From Gnetum montanum (taxonomy: Eukaryota; Streptophyta; Gnetopsida; Gnetales; Gnetaceae): a stretch of 55,587 bases of DNA. Below are positions 11,041-22,074 of this stretch, one piece after another (within the stretch, counting starts at the first letter, position 1; each line of letters starts with the position of its first letter). Under the pieces are notes generated by a model. The model ran no database searches. It had not been told where the DNA came from and was given only the letters and a program-made list of their open reading frames with translations. The stretch covers positions 154,330 through 209,916 of the forward strand of contig MNCI01009586.1 of assembly GCA_015680685.1 (NCBI GenBank), given 5' to 3'. The position numbers and the translations under genes are program-made.

Positions 11041-11800
11041 GAAATAGACCTTAGGATATGCCAGCACAGGATTTACACGAACCCTTCCATGAAGCCTTGG
11101 AAGCAACCACAGAGGAGATTGAACCTGAAATTGAAACAAGTAGTGAAAGAAGAGATAGAGCAACTCCTCAAGGCCAGGTTCATATATCCCATTGCTGATA
11201 GCNNNNNNNNNNNNNNNNNNNNNNNNNNNNNNNNNNNNNNNNNNNNNNNNNNNNNNNNNNNNNNNNNNNNNNNNNNNNNNNNNNNNNNNNNNNNNNNNNN
11301 NNNNNNNNNNNNNNNNNNNNNNNNNNNNNNNNNNNNNNNNNNNNNNNNNNNNNNNNNNNNNNNNNNNNNNNNNNNNNNNNNNNNNNNNNNNNNNNNNNNN
11401 NNNNNNNNNNNNNNNNNNNNNNNNNNNNNNNNNNNNNNNNNNNNNNNNNNNNNNNNNNNNNNNNNNNNNNNNNNNNNNNNNNNNNNNNNNNNNNNNNNNN
11501 NNNNNNNNNNNNNNNNNNNNNNNNNNNNNNNNNNNNNNNNNNNNNNNNNNNNNNNNNNNNNNNNNNNNNNNNNNNNNNNNNNNNNNNNNNNNNNNNNNNN
11601 NNNNNNNNNNNNNNNNNNNNNNNNNNNNNNNNNNNNNNNNNNNNNNNNNNNNNNNNGAGCATTCCAAAATCTAAAACAAAGGCTTGTGGAAACCCCTATT
11701 CTACGAGCCCTCGACTGGTCCAGACCATTTCATATAATGACCGACGCATCTAATTATTCCTTAGGAGCCATACTAACACAGTTAGATGAAAAAAACGTCC
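11041..11800 (+). pseudogene. pol: E1 reverse transcriptase, mostly lost in an N gap
   Basis: Ty3/gypsy RT. The N-terminal entry block ICQHRIYTNPSMKPWKQPQR and the following EEIEQLLKARFIYPIADS are visible before the gap. After it come AFQNLKQRLVETPILRALDW and the RNase H start PFHIMTDASNYSLGAIL, with its first catalytic Asp. The palm with YxDD lies in the N block and cannot be judged. The frame differs from gag, and RT begins within a few bases of the last gag codon. There is no D-S/T-G protease motif in the roughly 650 nt between the gag zinc knuckle and RT. A frameshift occurs at about 11790. Confidence 0.88.
11203..11656. other. Assembly gap (454 Ns)
   Basis: Run of N inside the RT domain. 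Its true length is unknown, so the continuity of frame across it is not evidence. Confidence 0.99.
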
Positions 11801-12162
11801 TTATTACATCCACTGTGCAAGTAAGAGTATTGCTGGTGCACAAATCAACTACACAACTACTGAAAAGTAATTAATGGCTATAGTGTTTGCACTGGACAAA
11901 TTTAGGCACTATGTGTTGGGCTACAAAGTGTACATTCATACAGACCATAGTGCAATTAGGTTCCTCATGAACTAGCCATCAGTTAGCCCTCGTATTATAC
12001 GTTGGTTGGTAATCCTTCAAGAGTTCAATTTAACAATAGTAAATCGAAAGGGCACCGAGAACGTAGTTGCCAATCATTTATCTTGGTTGCGTTGGGACAA
12101 CAAAGAGGATGAATATGCCATGTCTGATCACTTTCCTGATGAAACCTCTTTGCTGGTGTAAT
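11800..12162 (+). pseudogene. pol: E1 RNase H domain and downstream linker
   Basis: RNase H degrades the RNA strand during reverse transcription. After a frameshift near 11790 the domain continues with SKSIAGAQINYTTTEK, LMAIVFALDKFRHYVLGYKV and YIHTDHSAIRFLM, then RIIRWLVILQEFNLTIVNRK and ENVVANHLSWL. This is the normal gypsy RNase H order. In-frame stops follow TEK (TAA replacing the expected Glu) and after FLMN. The catalytic Glu of the TEKEL motif is therefore lost. Confidence 0.85.
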
Positions 12163-12187
12163 AAATAACCAACCCACAGGAACAAAT

Positions 12188-13537
12188 TGGTATAGTAGCA
12201 TTCTTACTTATCTCCTATCCCAACAAACACCACAAGGGTTGGACTTTAGGAAGAAGCAACGATTTCTTCATAAAACCAAGTCTCATGAAGGTCCCTGTGG
12301 GGGCCACTATAAAGTCTGTCATGATGGCTTAGTTCGATGGTATGTGCCTGATGAGGATCAATTAAGAGTTCTCCAGGATGCTCATGAAGGTCCCTGTGGG
12401 GGCCACTATGCAGGGAGACGAATGGCCATTAAGATCCTGCTTGTAGGATATTACTGGCCAACGCTATTTTGGGATGCCCATCAATTTGTCCAATCCTGTG
12501 AGTGCTGCCAATGGGATGGTGGGATGACTACTAGAATGGAGGGTCCACAATAATGGATTCAACCCTTAGAACCCTTCAATATTTTGGGAATAGATTTTAT
12601 GGGGCCTATTACACCGATGTCCAATGGGAAGGCTTATATTATTGTTGCTGTTGACTATTTGACCAAATGGGCTGAAGCAGCTGCTGTAACAGATTGCACA
12701 TCATCTACAGCTACACGATTTTTACAACAATAAATCGTAAATAGGTTTAGTGTGCCGCGTGCACTCATCTCCGACAATGGAACACATTTTACAGGTGCAA
12801 CCTTTCGCAAGTTGATGCAACGCTTTGGGGTGGAACATAAATTGACCACACCTTATCACCCCCAAGCTAATGGCCAAGCCGAGGTCACCAATTGGGAGAT
12901 TATGAGAATATTAATGAGAACAATTAGCAAATTTAGGCGAGATTGGAGCACAAAACTGAATGACGCTCTCTGGGTGTACCGCTCTACTTGGAAACTCCCT
13001 ACAAGATACTCTCCCTATGAGTTGGTGTATGGAAAACTCCCAAAACTTCCCATTCAAATGGAGCTCCATACACTATCCATGGCATGTGACCTCCACCTTG
13101 ACCTCGATCTAGCACACAAACAACGATTGGCATCTCTAAATGTGCTAGACGAGAATCGATTAGTTGCCCTGTCATCAAACGAGATACACAAGGCATACAA
13201 CAAACAACATCGTGACTTAAAAATTCAAAAGGTTAAATACGAACCCGAAGACAAGGTCCTTTATTAGAATCTCGCACATGTACCACAATGTATGAATTTT
13301 CAAACATTGTGGGAGGGATCCTACATTATCCATATGACCTTTCCCTTGGGAGCCATGACAATATACAAGCCTGAAACCCCTGATAAGAGAATACTGGTCA
13401 ATGCGCAACAAACCAAACCTTTCCATGAACCAAGAACAGCCAGTGCAACTCACACCTCTGGTAGCGAACAACCACACTCCTTATTTCGGATCTCTCCCCT
13501 TCCATTCAATCATGGGGAAGATGGCCACCTATGCTAA
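12188..13537 (+). pseudogene. pol: E1 integrase, catalytic residues retained but frame broken
   Basis: Integrase inserts the cDNA into the host chromosome. In one frame: linker WYSSILTYLLSQQTPQGL; HHCC zinc finger (HEGPCGGHY ... CECC, 12383-12516); core with [16 protein letters not shown] and YHPQANGQAEV, so all three catalytic acids (D, D, E) remain; and a C-terminal domain up to ILVNAQQTKPFHEP near 13437. Stops occur at about 12551, 12731 and 13265, the first two in Gln contexts (CAA to TAA). The first zinc-finger segment is present twice (see the 29-bp duplication). No chromodomain is seen. Confidence 0.9.
12282..12409 (+). repeat. Direct duplication of 29 bp within the integrase zinc finger
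   Basis: CTCATGAAGGTCCCTGTGGG and the next 9 bases occur identically at 12282-12310 and 12381-12409, 99 bp apart. Both copies read HEGPCGGHY in frame. The first copy sits in the linker, where relatives would not be expected to have it. Confidence 0.9.
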
Positions 13538-14655
13538 TAAATCGAGGCCCTCAGTTCTTTTTAAATTTTTGTTTTACATGTTTTTGTTTTACACATTTTT
13601 GTTTTACAAATTCTTTAACTTTTCTTATTTTTTGTTTTAAAACATTATTATACTTTTTCATTTTTTGTGTGTGTGTGCATGTGTGATCCACCTTGTAAGT
13701 TTGTCATTTAATAAGTGTTCTTCATGATGGTATGAACTGTTTTATATTGATTGCTAATGTTTGGTTTTTACCTTTAAGTGGTGATGTTAATACTAAGGTA
13801 TGTTTCTTTTGATATAGCAGGCAATGAGTTCACTTCATCCATCCATCCACAAGTTCTATGGTCTCTCTCAGCTTGGAAATGTACAGTCTCTTTCTAATAA
13901 GACCTATTAATGAATCGGTGACTAGGCATTTCTCAAACTAAGGAAGGACTCAAGGATTGTAAAGGGTGTGACTTCAAGGGAACTTGGTGCATTTGTGTTG
14001 GCCATTATCTTGGGTGCTTGGATGTTTTCTTCTTGAGTTTTCTTGCCGTTTCGACGTTACTCAATCATTGGAAGCTGAGCAAATAAAAATAACAAAGTCT
14101 TTGCATGGTGTGGTTCTCACGCATAAACACATAAAACATAAAAAAACAAAAACAATAACAATAACTAAAAAAAATTTTGAGAATTCAAAGCACACCCCTT
14201 AGACAAAATAATCATTTGGGCTACAAGCACTGGTTATAGAACTAAAATAAAAATGTTCCCTCTAACTAAGGCCCTTCTCGCTTCCCATTCTCTCCTTCTT
14301 GTTTTGTCAGAATGGTGGTGGCTCTTTGGTGGAAACATTCTTGTTACTTCAAGAGGATGGATTGGCCGAATGCATTAATGCAAAGTCACTGGATGTGGTT
14401 TTTTTGAGGCTGGACTTGGAATGGGATCTACTAAGTCACATTAATCATGAACTACACAAGGGGTTGTACACCACCTTGTTCTTGGGATTTCATTCCATTC
14501 TCTTCTCTCTATCCTTCTCTCCATTGTTCAGCTCATTTCCAGTAGTATCATTAGTGTATATTTTAGTTGATGCACTGTTTTCTTTTTGGTAAATTCTTGT
14601 GGTTAAGACTTTAACTCTTGTTCCGAATGACGTTCCCAGAGCCTACGGACTCTTT

Positions 14656-14718
14656 GAATGTGGGTTTGGTAGGGCATTAAGGGCATGAGCCTGCTTTGGG
14701 GAGGACCCACTGACATTC
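14656..14718 (+). promoter_or_regulatory. Conserved stem-bounded motif, E1 copy (candidate structured RNA)
   Basis: GAATGT (14656-14661) can pair with ACATTC (14713-14718). Between them lies GAGCCTGCTTTGGGGAGGAC and CCCACT, shared with E2, E3 and E4. The other copies close the same position with a different but also complementary 10-nt pair. Function unknown. Confidence 0.5.
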
Positions 14719-14894
14719 CTATTTGGTGCACCAATTAAATTCTTTTCCTTAACATTTTTGCAATTAATTTTGTTTTGTTCATTTTCATCTTGACATCCAT
14801 TTCATCGATGTTTTAGTTGTCCCTTTTTCTCCATCTTTCTTGTTCTTTTTCTTTCTCCATTCTATCGCTACCAGAGGTTCGCTCTTAGTCATGG

Positions 14895-15079
14895 GGGTAA
14901 ATGAATTACAATGTAGTTAATACCTTGCTTCTTTCTCCATTTTTCGATTTTTCTCCTAATCCCTACACCTTCGGTAGTCACCATAATTATATCTCCAGAC
15001 CCGTATAAGCCATACCACAACTCAGCCAATGGACCTTTCACCGAAGCAAGGTATTAACTACATTGTAATTCATTTACCC
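14895..15079. repeat. 37-bp perfect inverted repeat with 111-nt loop in E1
   Basis: Arm 14895-14931 (GGGTAAATGAATTACAATGT ... CTTGCTTC) is the exact reverse complement of 15043-15079. The left arm begins inside the G run of a PPT-like sequence (14885-14899). The transcript could fold into a long hairpin. Confidence 0.9.
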
Positions 15080-15438
15080 TTGCTAATATTAAGATTGTGT
15101 TGTGTGTGCAGATGGTAATCATGCAACAATGGATTGGATTTGGAGAAAACACTTGGAATGGAGTAGTGCTGAAGCAGCTATGCAAGGAGCAAGATCGATG
15201 GCGCACTTACGGATGGACAACGAAAGGCACAATCTTGGCGTTGGCAGTAGCAAAACTTCTTTCTCTCTCTCTTTCTCAGCTGCCAAATAAGGCCTGATGT
15301 CAATGTAATAAGGTGTTCACTCTTGTTGTCATGAATACCAGTTTTGTCTTCTCTTGTAATGATGGTTCGTTCACATGTCATCCCATTAGTTCTATTTGAG
15401 TCAATAATCCCATACCATCCCAATATTTTGTAAGGAAC

Positions 15439-15471
15439 TCGAGGACGAGTTTTCATTTAGTCATGGGGGTA
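15439..15471 (+). other. E1 polypurine tract region
   Basis: GAGGACGAGTTTTCATTTAG is followed by TCATGGGGGTA and then the 3' LTR at 15472. The same layout (GAGGA..AGTTTT box, spacer, G run, TA, LTR) is found in E2, E4 and E5. The G run is the likely primer for plus-strand DNA. Confidence 0.75.
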
Positions 15472-16250
15472 TGATGGGACACGATATCGCATGGGCTGCG
15501 ATATCGTAGTCTGTCGCCAAGTCTATAAATAAGAGGCGGCTCTCCGTTTGTTTCTCATCTAGATCTAGACCCTTAGTGAAACTTTGGCAGTTTTACCTCT
15601 CCAGAGATAGAATATTTTCCATGTGCCCGCAGTAGGAGCTCCAAAGTGAGCGGATCTTTATTCGAGCAAATATTGTACCTAAACACATGTTTGTGTACGG
15701 AAATAAAGAAGAACTTCTTGGATAAACCTTGCAGTGCATGGAATAGGCTAAATAAGATTTTATTTATTGTTATTTACTACTTATCATTTACATGCTTTAT
15801 TAGTCATTAAATCTCTCTCAACCCTTCTCTCTTAGTTAAGTGCCCCAGTACGACCGCTTCAAGCATGTGCGTTACGCTTGGTGATCCCAGCAATGATTAG
15901 AATTTAGTAACCAAGGTTGCATTGGTTCAGGGTGTGAACGGTAAGTGGGAACAGATGTTGAAGCTAGGTTAATTAATACTTAGTTAGTTAGTTAAAGTTA
16001 GTAATTAGTCTCTTCACCCTTCACCTTATCAGCATAGGAGATAAAACCGAAAAGACATAAAAATCATATACCTCGAACTTACTTAACCATACACCGTGAC
16101 AACTACAAGTAAGTCTGGGATGATAATGAATAATTAACCTTAAGTGTTCCATAAGGCGTGTAGGCACTTAGTCTATGGAATTCGACCGGATCGCGTGTGC
16201 TATGCTCGTATTTCGTATGGTTGAGTATAGGGGTACCTCCCCACTCATCA
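15472..16250 (+). repeat. E1 3' LTR
   Basis: It begins TGATGGGACACG and ends CCACTCATCA, followed by CTAAA. It aligns to the 5' LTR with scattered differences throughout, mostly transitions by eye, so the insertion is not recent. Confidence 0.92.
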
Positions 16251-19200
16251 CTAAAGCTTTTGATTTTGTTATATGTGTTGGTTTAAGTGAATCTCTATCA
16301 AAAGATATTACTTCTCCGTATATCTTTCTATATAATATTGGGTTTAGTCACTAGAATAAGGGTTTTGCATTGGTGATTTAGGCTATTTTTGAATGCTATG
16401 AAATTACTATTGTGCATGTCAGCTATTCCTCCTAATCATTTTGGCTTGTTGAACCAACAAATTATGAAATGGTTAAGAAATCCTTAGATATTAAAGTTTT
16501 TATGAATCATTGCAAAACTTTTATTGCTCAAAAGTGGAATGTGGATTTTGATCCCAATTCTTTTGATTACTCTAACATTCCTTGCTAAATCAAATTAGAA
16601 AATATTCCACTTATTTTTCAAAATGTTGAAAGCGAAATTATTGCTAGCATTGATGCAATCTTTAAAATAGAGTAAAAACCATTACTAGATGGTATGTAGC
16701 GCACATGTTCCTTTGTAGAGATTAATTTATAGTAGAGGAAGATAGAATTAAAACTCAAGACAAGTAATCAGTGTTTTTCCCAAAAAAATTTACATACTAT
16801 AATTTGTGAGGATGTTGTAGCTATTGTCATCATATAGGCCATGTTATTGGGATTTGTCCTCTTCTCAATAAAAAAGTTATCCTTAAAGAAAAGAAACATC
16901 ATTTTTAGATAAAAAATAATGGTAATTTTTAGCAAGCATAAGCACAACCTTCTACAACAAGTTTTCAATCTTTTATTAATCCTTTAAAATGTGAATATGC
17001 TAGAAAATTCTCTATATCTAAAGATAATTCTTAATTAGAAAAGAATAATTTTGTAGGAAGGACTAGCAATGAAAGTGCTAAGGTAGAAGGATTTTTCTAA
17101 TAAAACACAGAAAAAAAGAGACCTATAGATAATGATTTCAATTCAAAAGTTCATGAGGTATTTCCTTTTGTCTCTATTTATAATAATATTCTAAATGCTT
17201 TTTCATTGAACAATGTTTTTTAGCTATTAGTGACCTAAATTGTGAGATAAATGCTGAGCTTTGAAAATCCAGGATGATGGTATCTTTCCCTACATTTTAA
17301 TGGTGGTGTTATCATGGATTATTTAGGGCCTTTTTGATAGGTCTCAACCAAAGATTACCAAGGAATATATTTCAAGCATACATCTATTTCTAGATTTGTT
17401 TTTCTTTCAAGAGATCAAGATTTTAGCACATGATGTTAGTTTTGTTTGTAAATATATTTTTAAAAAAGTACATTGTTTTTTTTTTTTGCTACTCACAAAG
17501 ATAATATAGAAGGTGTTGCTATTTTAGTTAATGAAAATTAAATTGGTAAAGTTTTGAATTTTGGCTCTAACATCCTTGAAAGAGTTATTTAGATTACTTA
17601 TCGGAGTGAAAATGGAGAACTTAGACTCTATAATCTTTATAAAATGATCATCACCCAAAGCCACAGTTCGTATACGAAAAATTAAAGATATTACAAAGCC
17701 AACAAGAATTCTATACGAAGCATTCAAATAAGAATTAAACTTCGTATAATTATCAGCAAGGAAATAATAGAACTTCTTGTTGGTGAGATAGATTTTACAT
17801 CTCTAATGTTTTCTTAAGCTTACAAGTTAAAATTCTTTTCAGGATTAATTCTTCCTCCACTTGAAAGAAGGAAACTTTTCATATCAATGCTAATTTGTTC
17901 ATGGGACTTGGAAAAAATACTTTGAAGTCTTTTTGAATGTTAGAAAAAAAAAACCTATTAGTGAGATTGGTTAGATTGATTGATAGCAAAAAACTACTTT
18001 AGAGTTAGAAATTATACAAGATGATTTAGAAATTAATATAATAAGCAAAAGCATTAGGTTAAAGAAGGGCTTGCAGAATTTGTTAAGCAAATGAAAATTC
18101 TTTTAAACTAGAATTTTTTGATTTCAAAACGCAAAAATCCTTGGTTAAAGATCATTATTGTAAATAATGTTGGTAAGGTTTTGAAGCTAAAATGGCTTTC
18201 TCTAAAAGTAGCATGTTCCTGATGAAATTGAAGATGAACCTTGTAAGGAATTTTTTAAATTTCTCCAAAAAAGGAGATCAATTATCTTAACTGAAATTTT
18301 TTTATATAAATGATTTTATTACGATAAATATTGAGACTATTAACAAAGTTTTAGCAAATCATTTTTCTTGTAGTTTTTCTTTTAAAGATTTTAGTAAGGA
18401 AACTCTTGAGGCCTTTAGTAAACATACTCCTCATCTTATAATAAAAGCATATCAAAGTATTCTTAAAGCAAAAAGTATAGTGGAAGAAATCAAAATAATA
18501 ACTTTTGGTTTAATAGATAGTAAAGGTATAGGATTTGATGGTTTTGCAATTAAATTGTTTAAGAAGCATTGGGACATTGCTAGAGATTATCTATTTTATG
18601 TTTTTTAGAAAGTTATTAAACAAGTTTTTGTTAGTAAAATTATTAATAAAGGTGTGATTAATCTTCTTCCTAAGGATGAAGAACTTTGACATATTGCTAA
18701 ATGAAGGCTTATTACTCTTCTCAACAACACATATGATTTAGCTAAATGCATGGCTTGATGGAGTTAGAATATTATAAAAGATATCATTGGAATTGGGTAT
18801 GTTTTGTTAAAGGTAGGTAGATGAAGGAAATATAGTGGGCTTCTAATACTAACCAAGACATTGCTTTATTAACTTAGATTATGTTAAAGCTTATGACATG
18901 GTGGAATGAGATTTCATTATTGCATATATTTATACATTGGAATTTGATAATTACTTTATTTCTTTTTTCCATACCTTGCTTATTGATGCTAATGTGTAAG
19001 TTGCTACAAAATTTAGATTGAATTTTTCCTTTTCTCTTTAGTGGTTAGTTCATCGAGGTTGCTTTCTAGCTCCCTATCTTTTCATTTTGATAGCAGAATT
19101 TCTTTCACATAACTTGCATTATGTTCTTCAAAAAACTATTGTTAAGGGAATTGCACTTGATGATTAAGGTACGCAATTACTTAATATGCACTTTGTAGAT

Positions 19201-19690
19201 GATTCCTTTTATTATGATCAATAATTCTCTAAAACATATCAATATTATGTTAATTAGAGTGGAGAAATATTGTATGTTATCTGGCTCTTGTATTAATTGG
19301 AAAAAAAATTATTTATTGTAATGATAATATTGTGAGTAGGTTACTCTCAAGGAATGGAAAATATTTTAAAAATATTCTTTCTTCGAGATTTTAGAATTAT
19401 CTTTTGTTAGCCCAATTTGATATTTGGTGAAATTATGTGGTTCATAAGATTGAAAAGAAGCTTGATAAATGGAAAGGAAAATAACTCATTCTTGTTGGCA
19501 AAGTTTTAGATATTGCTCAAATACATTATTTTTCTCATATTTAATACTCTAGCTATTAGGCTTATAAAAAAGCTTCTTATAATATAATTGTTATTGGTTT
19601 CTTTGATTTACCTAGCTACATAGTAAAGTATTTTCCAGCACTGCTTGGGATATTTTCACTAGTGGCAAGAAAATGTTGGAAATAGTGTGA
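16251..19690 (+). mobile_element. LINE continuation: ORF1 DUF4283, zinc knuckle, reverse transcriptase (highly decayed)
   Basis: This is the 3' part of the LINE split by E1. ORF1 continues with a DUF4283-like stretch (KWNVDFDPNSFDYSNIPC, IKLENIPLIFQNVESEIIA, about 16520-16650). An intact CX2CX4HX4C knuckle (CSYCHHIGHVIGIC) lies at 16816-16857. The RT follows: DSKGIGFDGFAIKLF (about 18517), INKGVINLLPKDEEL (about 18645), RLITLLNNTYDLAKCMA, LDYVKAYD-like, PYLFILIAEF (about 19070) and a VDD active site (19195-19203) where F/YADD is usual. Stops and frameshifts are dense. The endonuclease region (about 17200-18100) is barely recognisable. The 3' end is not marked by a clear poly(A). Confidence 0.78.
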
Positions 19691-22074
19691 TATTGGTTCC
19701 TTGTGGACCATTAATTTTACTCTAAATGTTATGTTTCATGTAATGCTTAAATTTAAAGTCATGTTATGTTTTTAATTTTAAATTTAGAAGTTATAAGAAG
19801 CCATTAGGAGGTTAACTTTAATGTTCAAAGTTTAAAATCCATGTTTGTTAGTATGTATAAACATTTTATTTTTGTAAAGAAACCAATGATCCCATATGTA
19901 AGCCTCATCCAAGTCAGGCATCGTTAAAAGCTATAAGGAGTCTTCTCCTTTCATGTAAAACTTGATAAGATCACTTTCAATCATTTTTGAGGTGAATAGA
20001 AGAGGGGTGTGTTGGTGGTTCCTAAAGTTTCTTATGTACATTTCTTTTCTTTATTTCTCATATTTTTGCACCATTATGTTCTCAAAATTAGTTAAGATTC
20101 TTACAATTTTCTCATCCATGTTCTCACAATGTCTCATAATTTTTCACAATTCACAAAATTTGTAACATTCTCACAATTAGTTTGCAAGTATTAGTTATCG
20201 TTTCTCAGGTTACTCATAACCATTTGAAGGATATATGCTGGTTTTATGTTCATCCATGAAGAAGCTTTTGAAGGATATATGTTTGTTTTATGTCCATGCA
20301 TGAAGAAGTTATGTTCTAAATGCTTAATTGAAAGTGTTTGGTGTTTTGTATCTTTGATTCAAGGATTTCATCTATTCCTTTGATTAGAAGCTTTGCATGT
20401 TAGAGGACCTACATTTCTCATATTTAACTTAGTGTTTCATTGCTCATTTATGGAGTTTTGAGAAACTCCTTTGAGGGCTATTCTTAATCTTCCATTTCTT
20501 TCAAAATTTCAAGAAGAATTTGGATGTTGTAAGCTAGAATAGCTTAGAAGATTTATGCATTTTGTATTTTTAGATAGTTCCATAATATCATAATTTCATA
20601 TGAATTTTCTATAAGGATTGATGTGTAGTCAATTATTCTATATCTTAAGTTTTCTCATGTTATTTGAAGCATATGTTATGAATCCATGTTGAATGCCTTA
20701 TTAAGTCATGTTGCATGTATCAATTTAAAGATTAATTGTGTTGTTGAGAATATCATGACCTCATCCCTAAAATTGGAGGTTAGTTGATGTCATTATGCCC
20801 TTGAATTAGGCTATGACCATAACCAATATTTCTCTCAAGATATTGATTTCCATTGATTCAATTATTGGTATCAATATTGTGAAAGTTTATAAAAAATTTT
20901 AAGATTGAACATCTTGTTTCATATCACTGCATTGACATCCAATGATGTAGTTAATTCGTTATCTCATCCCATATTAATATGATAATCTCTATTGTTAAGT
21001 TTGTAGAAAATTCTTGAGAATAAATCACCTATTTATCAACCCAATGATGCACAACAATAAGAAGACTTTCCATCTCATCCTAAATTGCCCTAGGTGACAT
21101 CTAACGATATCTTGATAATTTTGAAATCTCAACACTTATTCTACATTTATTAATGTTTGATCCTTGTCCCTTTTTTTCATTAGTTTTGTAACACCCTTGT
21201 TTCTAGTATTAGGATAGAGAGCATTACATGTGGGTATAGAATCCTTAAATATATGGTCATGGTAAGAGATAAATAAAATTGAAATTTACTAATGAAGTGA
21301 GAAGAAAAGGAAAAAGAAAATATGTTAATGATCATGAAGAAATTGAAAAGGAAAATTTATAGTAAAAAAAAATGATATTACCCAATGGCATGAAAATTGT
21401 AATAAAGTGATACTTACAGACTAATATGATAAAATGATGGAGCATATAAGCCTAAATGTAATGCATAACTATAAAAATATCCAGTAGTGTATATAACATC
21501 TAAAAATCCAAATCGATAAAGCATGATAAAAGAATAGTTCAATTCATGTCCCTTATGTGTTAAAATATGCATTAGAGTAAACAATCTAATGTTTGAAAAA
21601 TAAATATACAAGCATTAAGAAATTAGTAGTAAATAATAAAGCATCCTCTTGCTCCACCTAGCCGTAGTGATGTAAAAATAAAAGAGGAAGTTAGTATGAA
21701 TTGATTTAGAAACCTTGGCACCTCTCTAGATGATCTAAGAATAAGTCTCATAATGGGCTAGGCTAGGGCATGTTGACCTAAAAACACAAGTTAGTAGAGC
21801 ACAAGAATATTGAGCATCATAGATTACATATCAAACATGGAATAAGTAGAAAAAAAAAGATCAAACTACCAAACTGATTTGTCCACTTCTACCCATCAAC
21901 CTACAAATAAGGGGGCTAGTACACATTGCACTTAGTTTCAAATGTGTAATTTGTTGTCATGAATACACAGTTGAACCAAATGTCAAATAATTCAAATGAT
22001 CAAACTAGCAAACTAGCATGTATATGGATTTATTAATTAGGTCTCAAACATAAACTTCTAATGTTAAAGATGTT
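19691..22074. other. AT-rich spacer without recognisable genes
   Basis: No domain recognised. Contents: a 44-bp tandem repeat at 20224-20311, and a TGTAACACCC-like start at about 21186 that resembles some plant LTR ends but has no partner. Short open stretches look random. Confidence 0.4.
20224..20311. repeat. Two-copy tandem repeat, 44-bp period
   Basis: TTGAAGGATATATG..GGTTTTATG then CATGAAGAAG occurs at 20224 and again at 20268 with a few substitutions. Confidence 0.7.

Larger units (their letters stand above)
13538..15456 (+). other. E1 3' noncoding region
   Basis: No env-like or other recognisable coding sequence. It starts with a T-rich tract containing three near copies of TTTTTGTTTTACA (13566-13608) and a short TG repeat at about 13665. 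Further along are the stem-bounded motif shared with E2-E4 (14656-14718), a PPT-like 15-mer (14885) and a 37-bp inverted repeat (14895-15079). The T-rich start and the stem motif recur in the other elements, so this is a conserved part of the family rather than inserted DNA. Confidence 0.7.
7646..16250 (+). mobile_element. E1: Ty3/gypsy LTR retrotransposon (Athila/Tat-like), degenerate, nested in a LINE
   Basis: The element spans 8.6 kb: LTR (781 bp), tRNA-Asp PBS, gag, RT, RNase H, integrase, a 1.9-kb 3' noncoding region, PPT and LTR (779 bp). LTRs begin TGATG and end CATCA, with the left end decayed to CATTG. The flanking 5-mers CTAAT (7641-7645) and CTAAA (16251-16255) are a target duplication with one change. 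Gene order RT-RNase H-IN fixes the Ty3/gypsy superfamily. The tRNA-Asp primer, gag layout and long 3' region suggest the Athila/Tat lineage, but the RT core is lost in an N gap so this is not certain. All ORFs contain stops, so the copy is not autonomous now. Confidence 0.93.

Noticed and set aside
11203-11656. Long open frames through X residues
   Set aside because: Translations of assembly gaps, not sequence.
13401-13640. Phe-rich ORF in the T-rich tract after integrase
   Set aside because: Low-complexity translation of a T-rich tract overlapping the end of integrase in another frame.
14299-14592. 97-codon ORF in the E1 3' region as an env-like protein
   Set aside because: Hydrophobic tail comes from a T/C-rich stretch; not preserved in E2-E4 and no env features.
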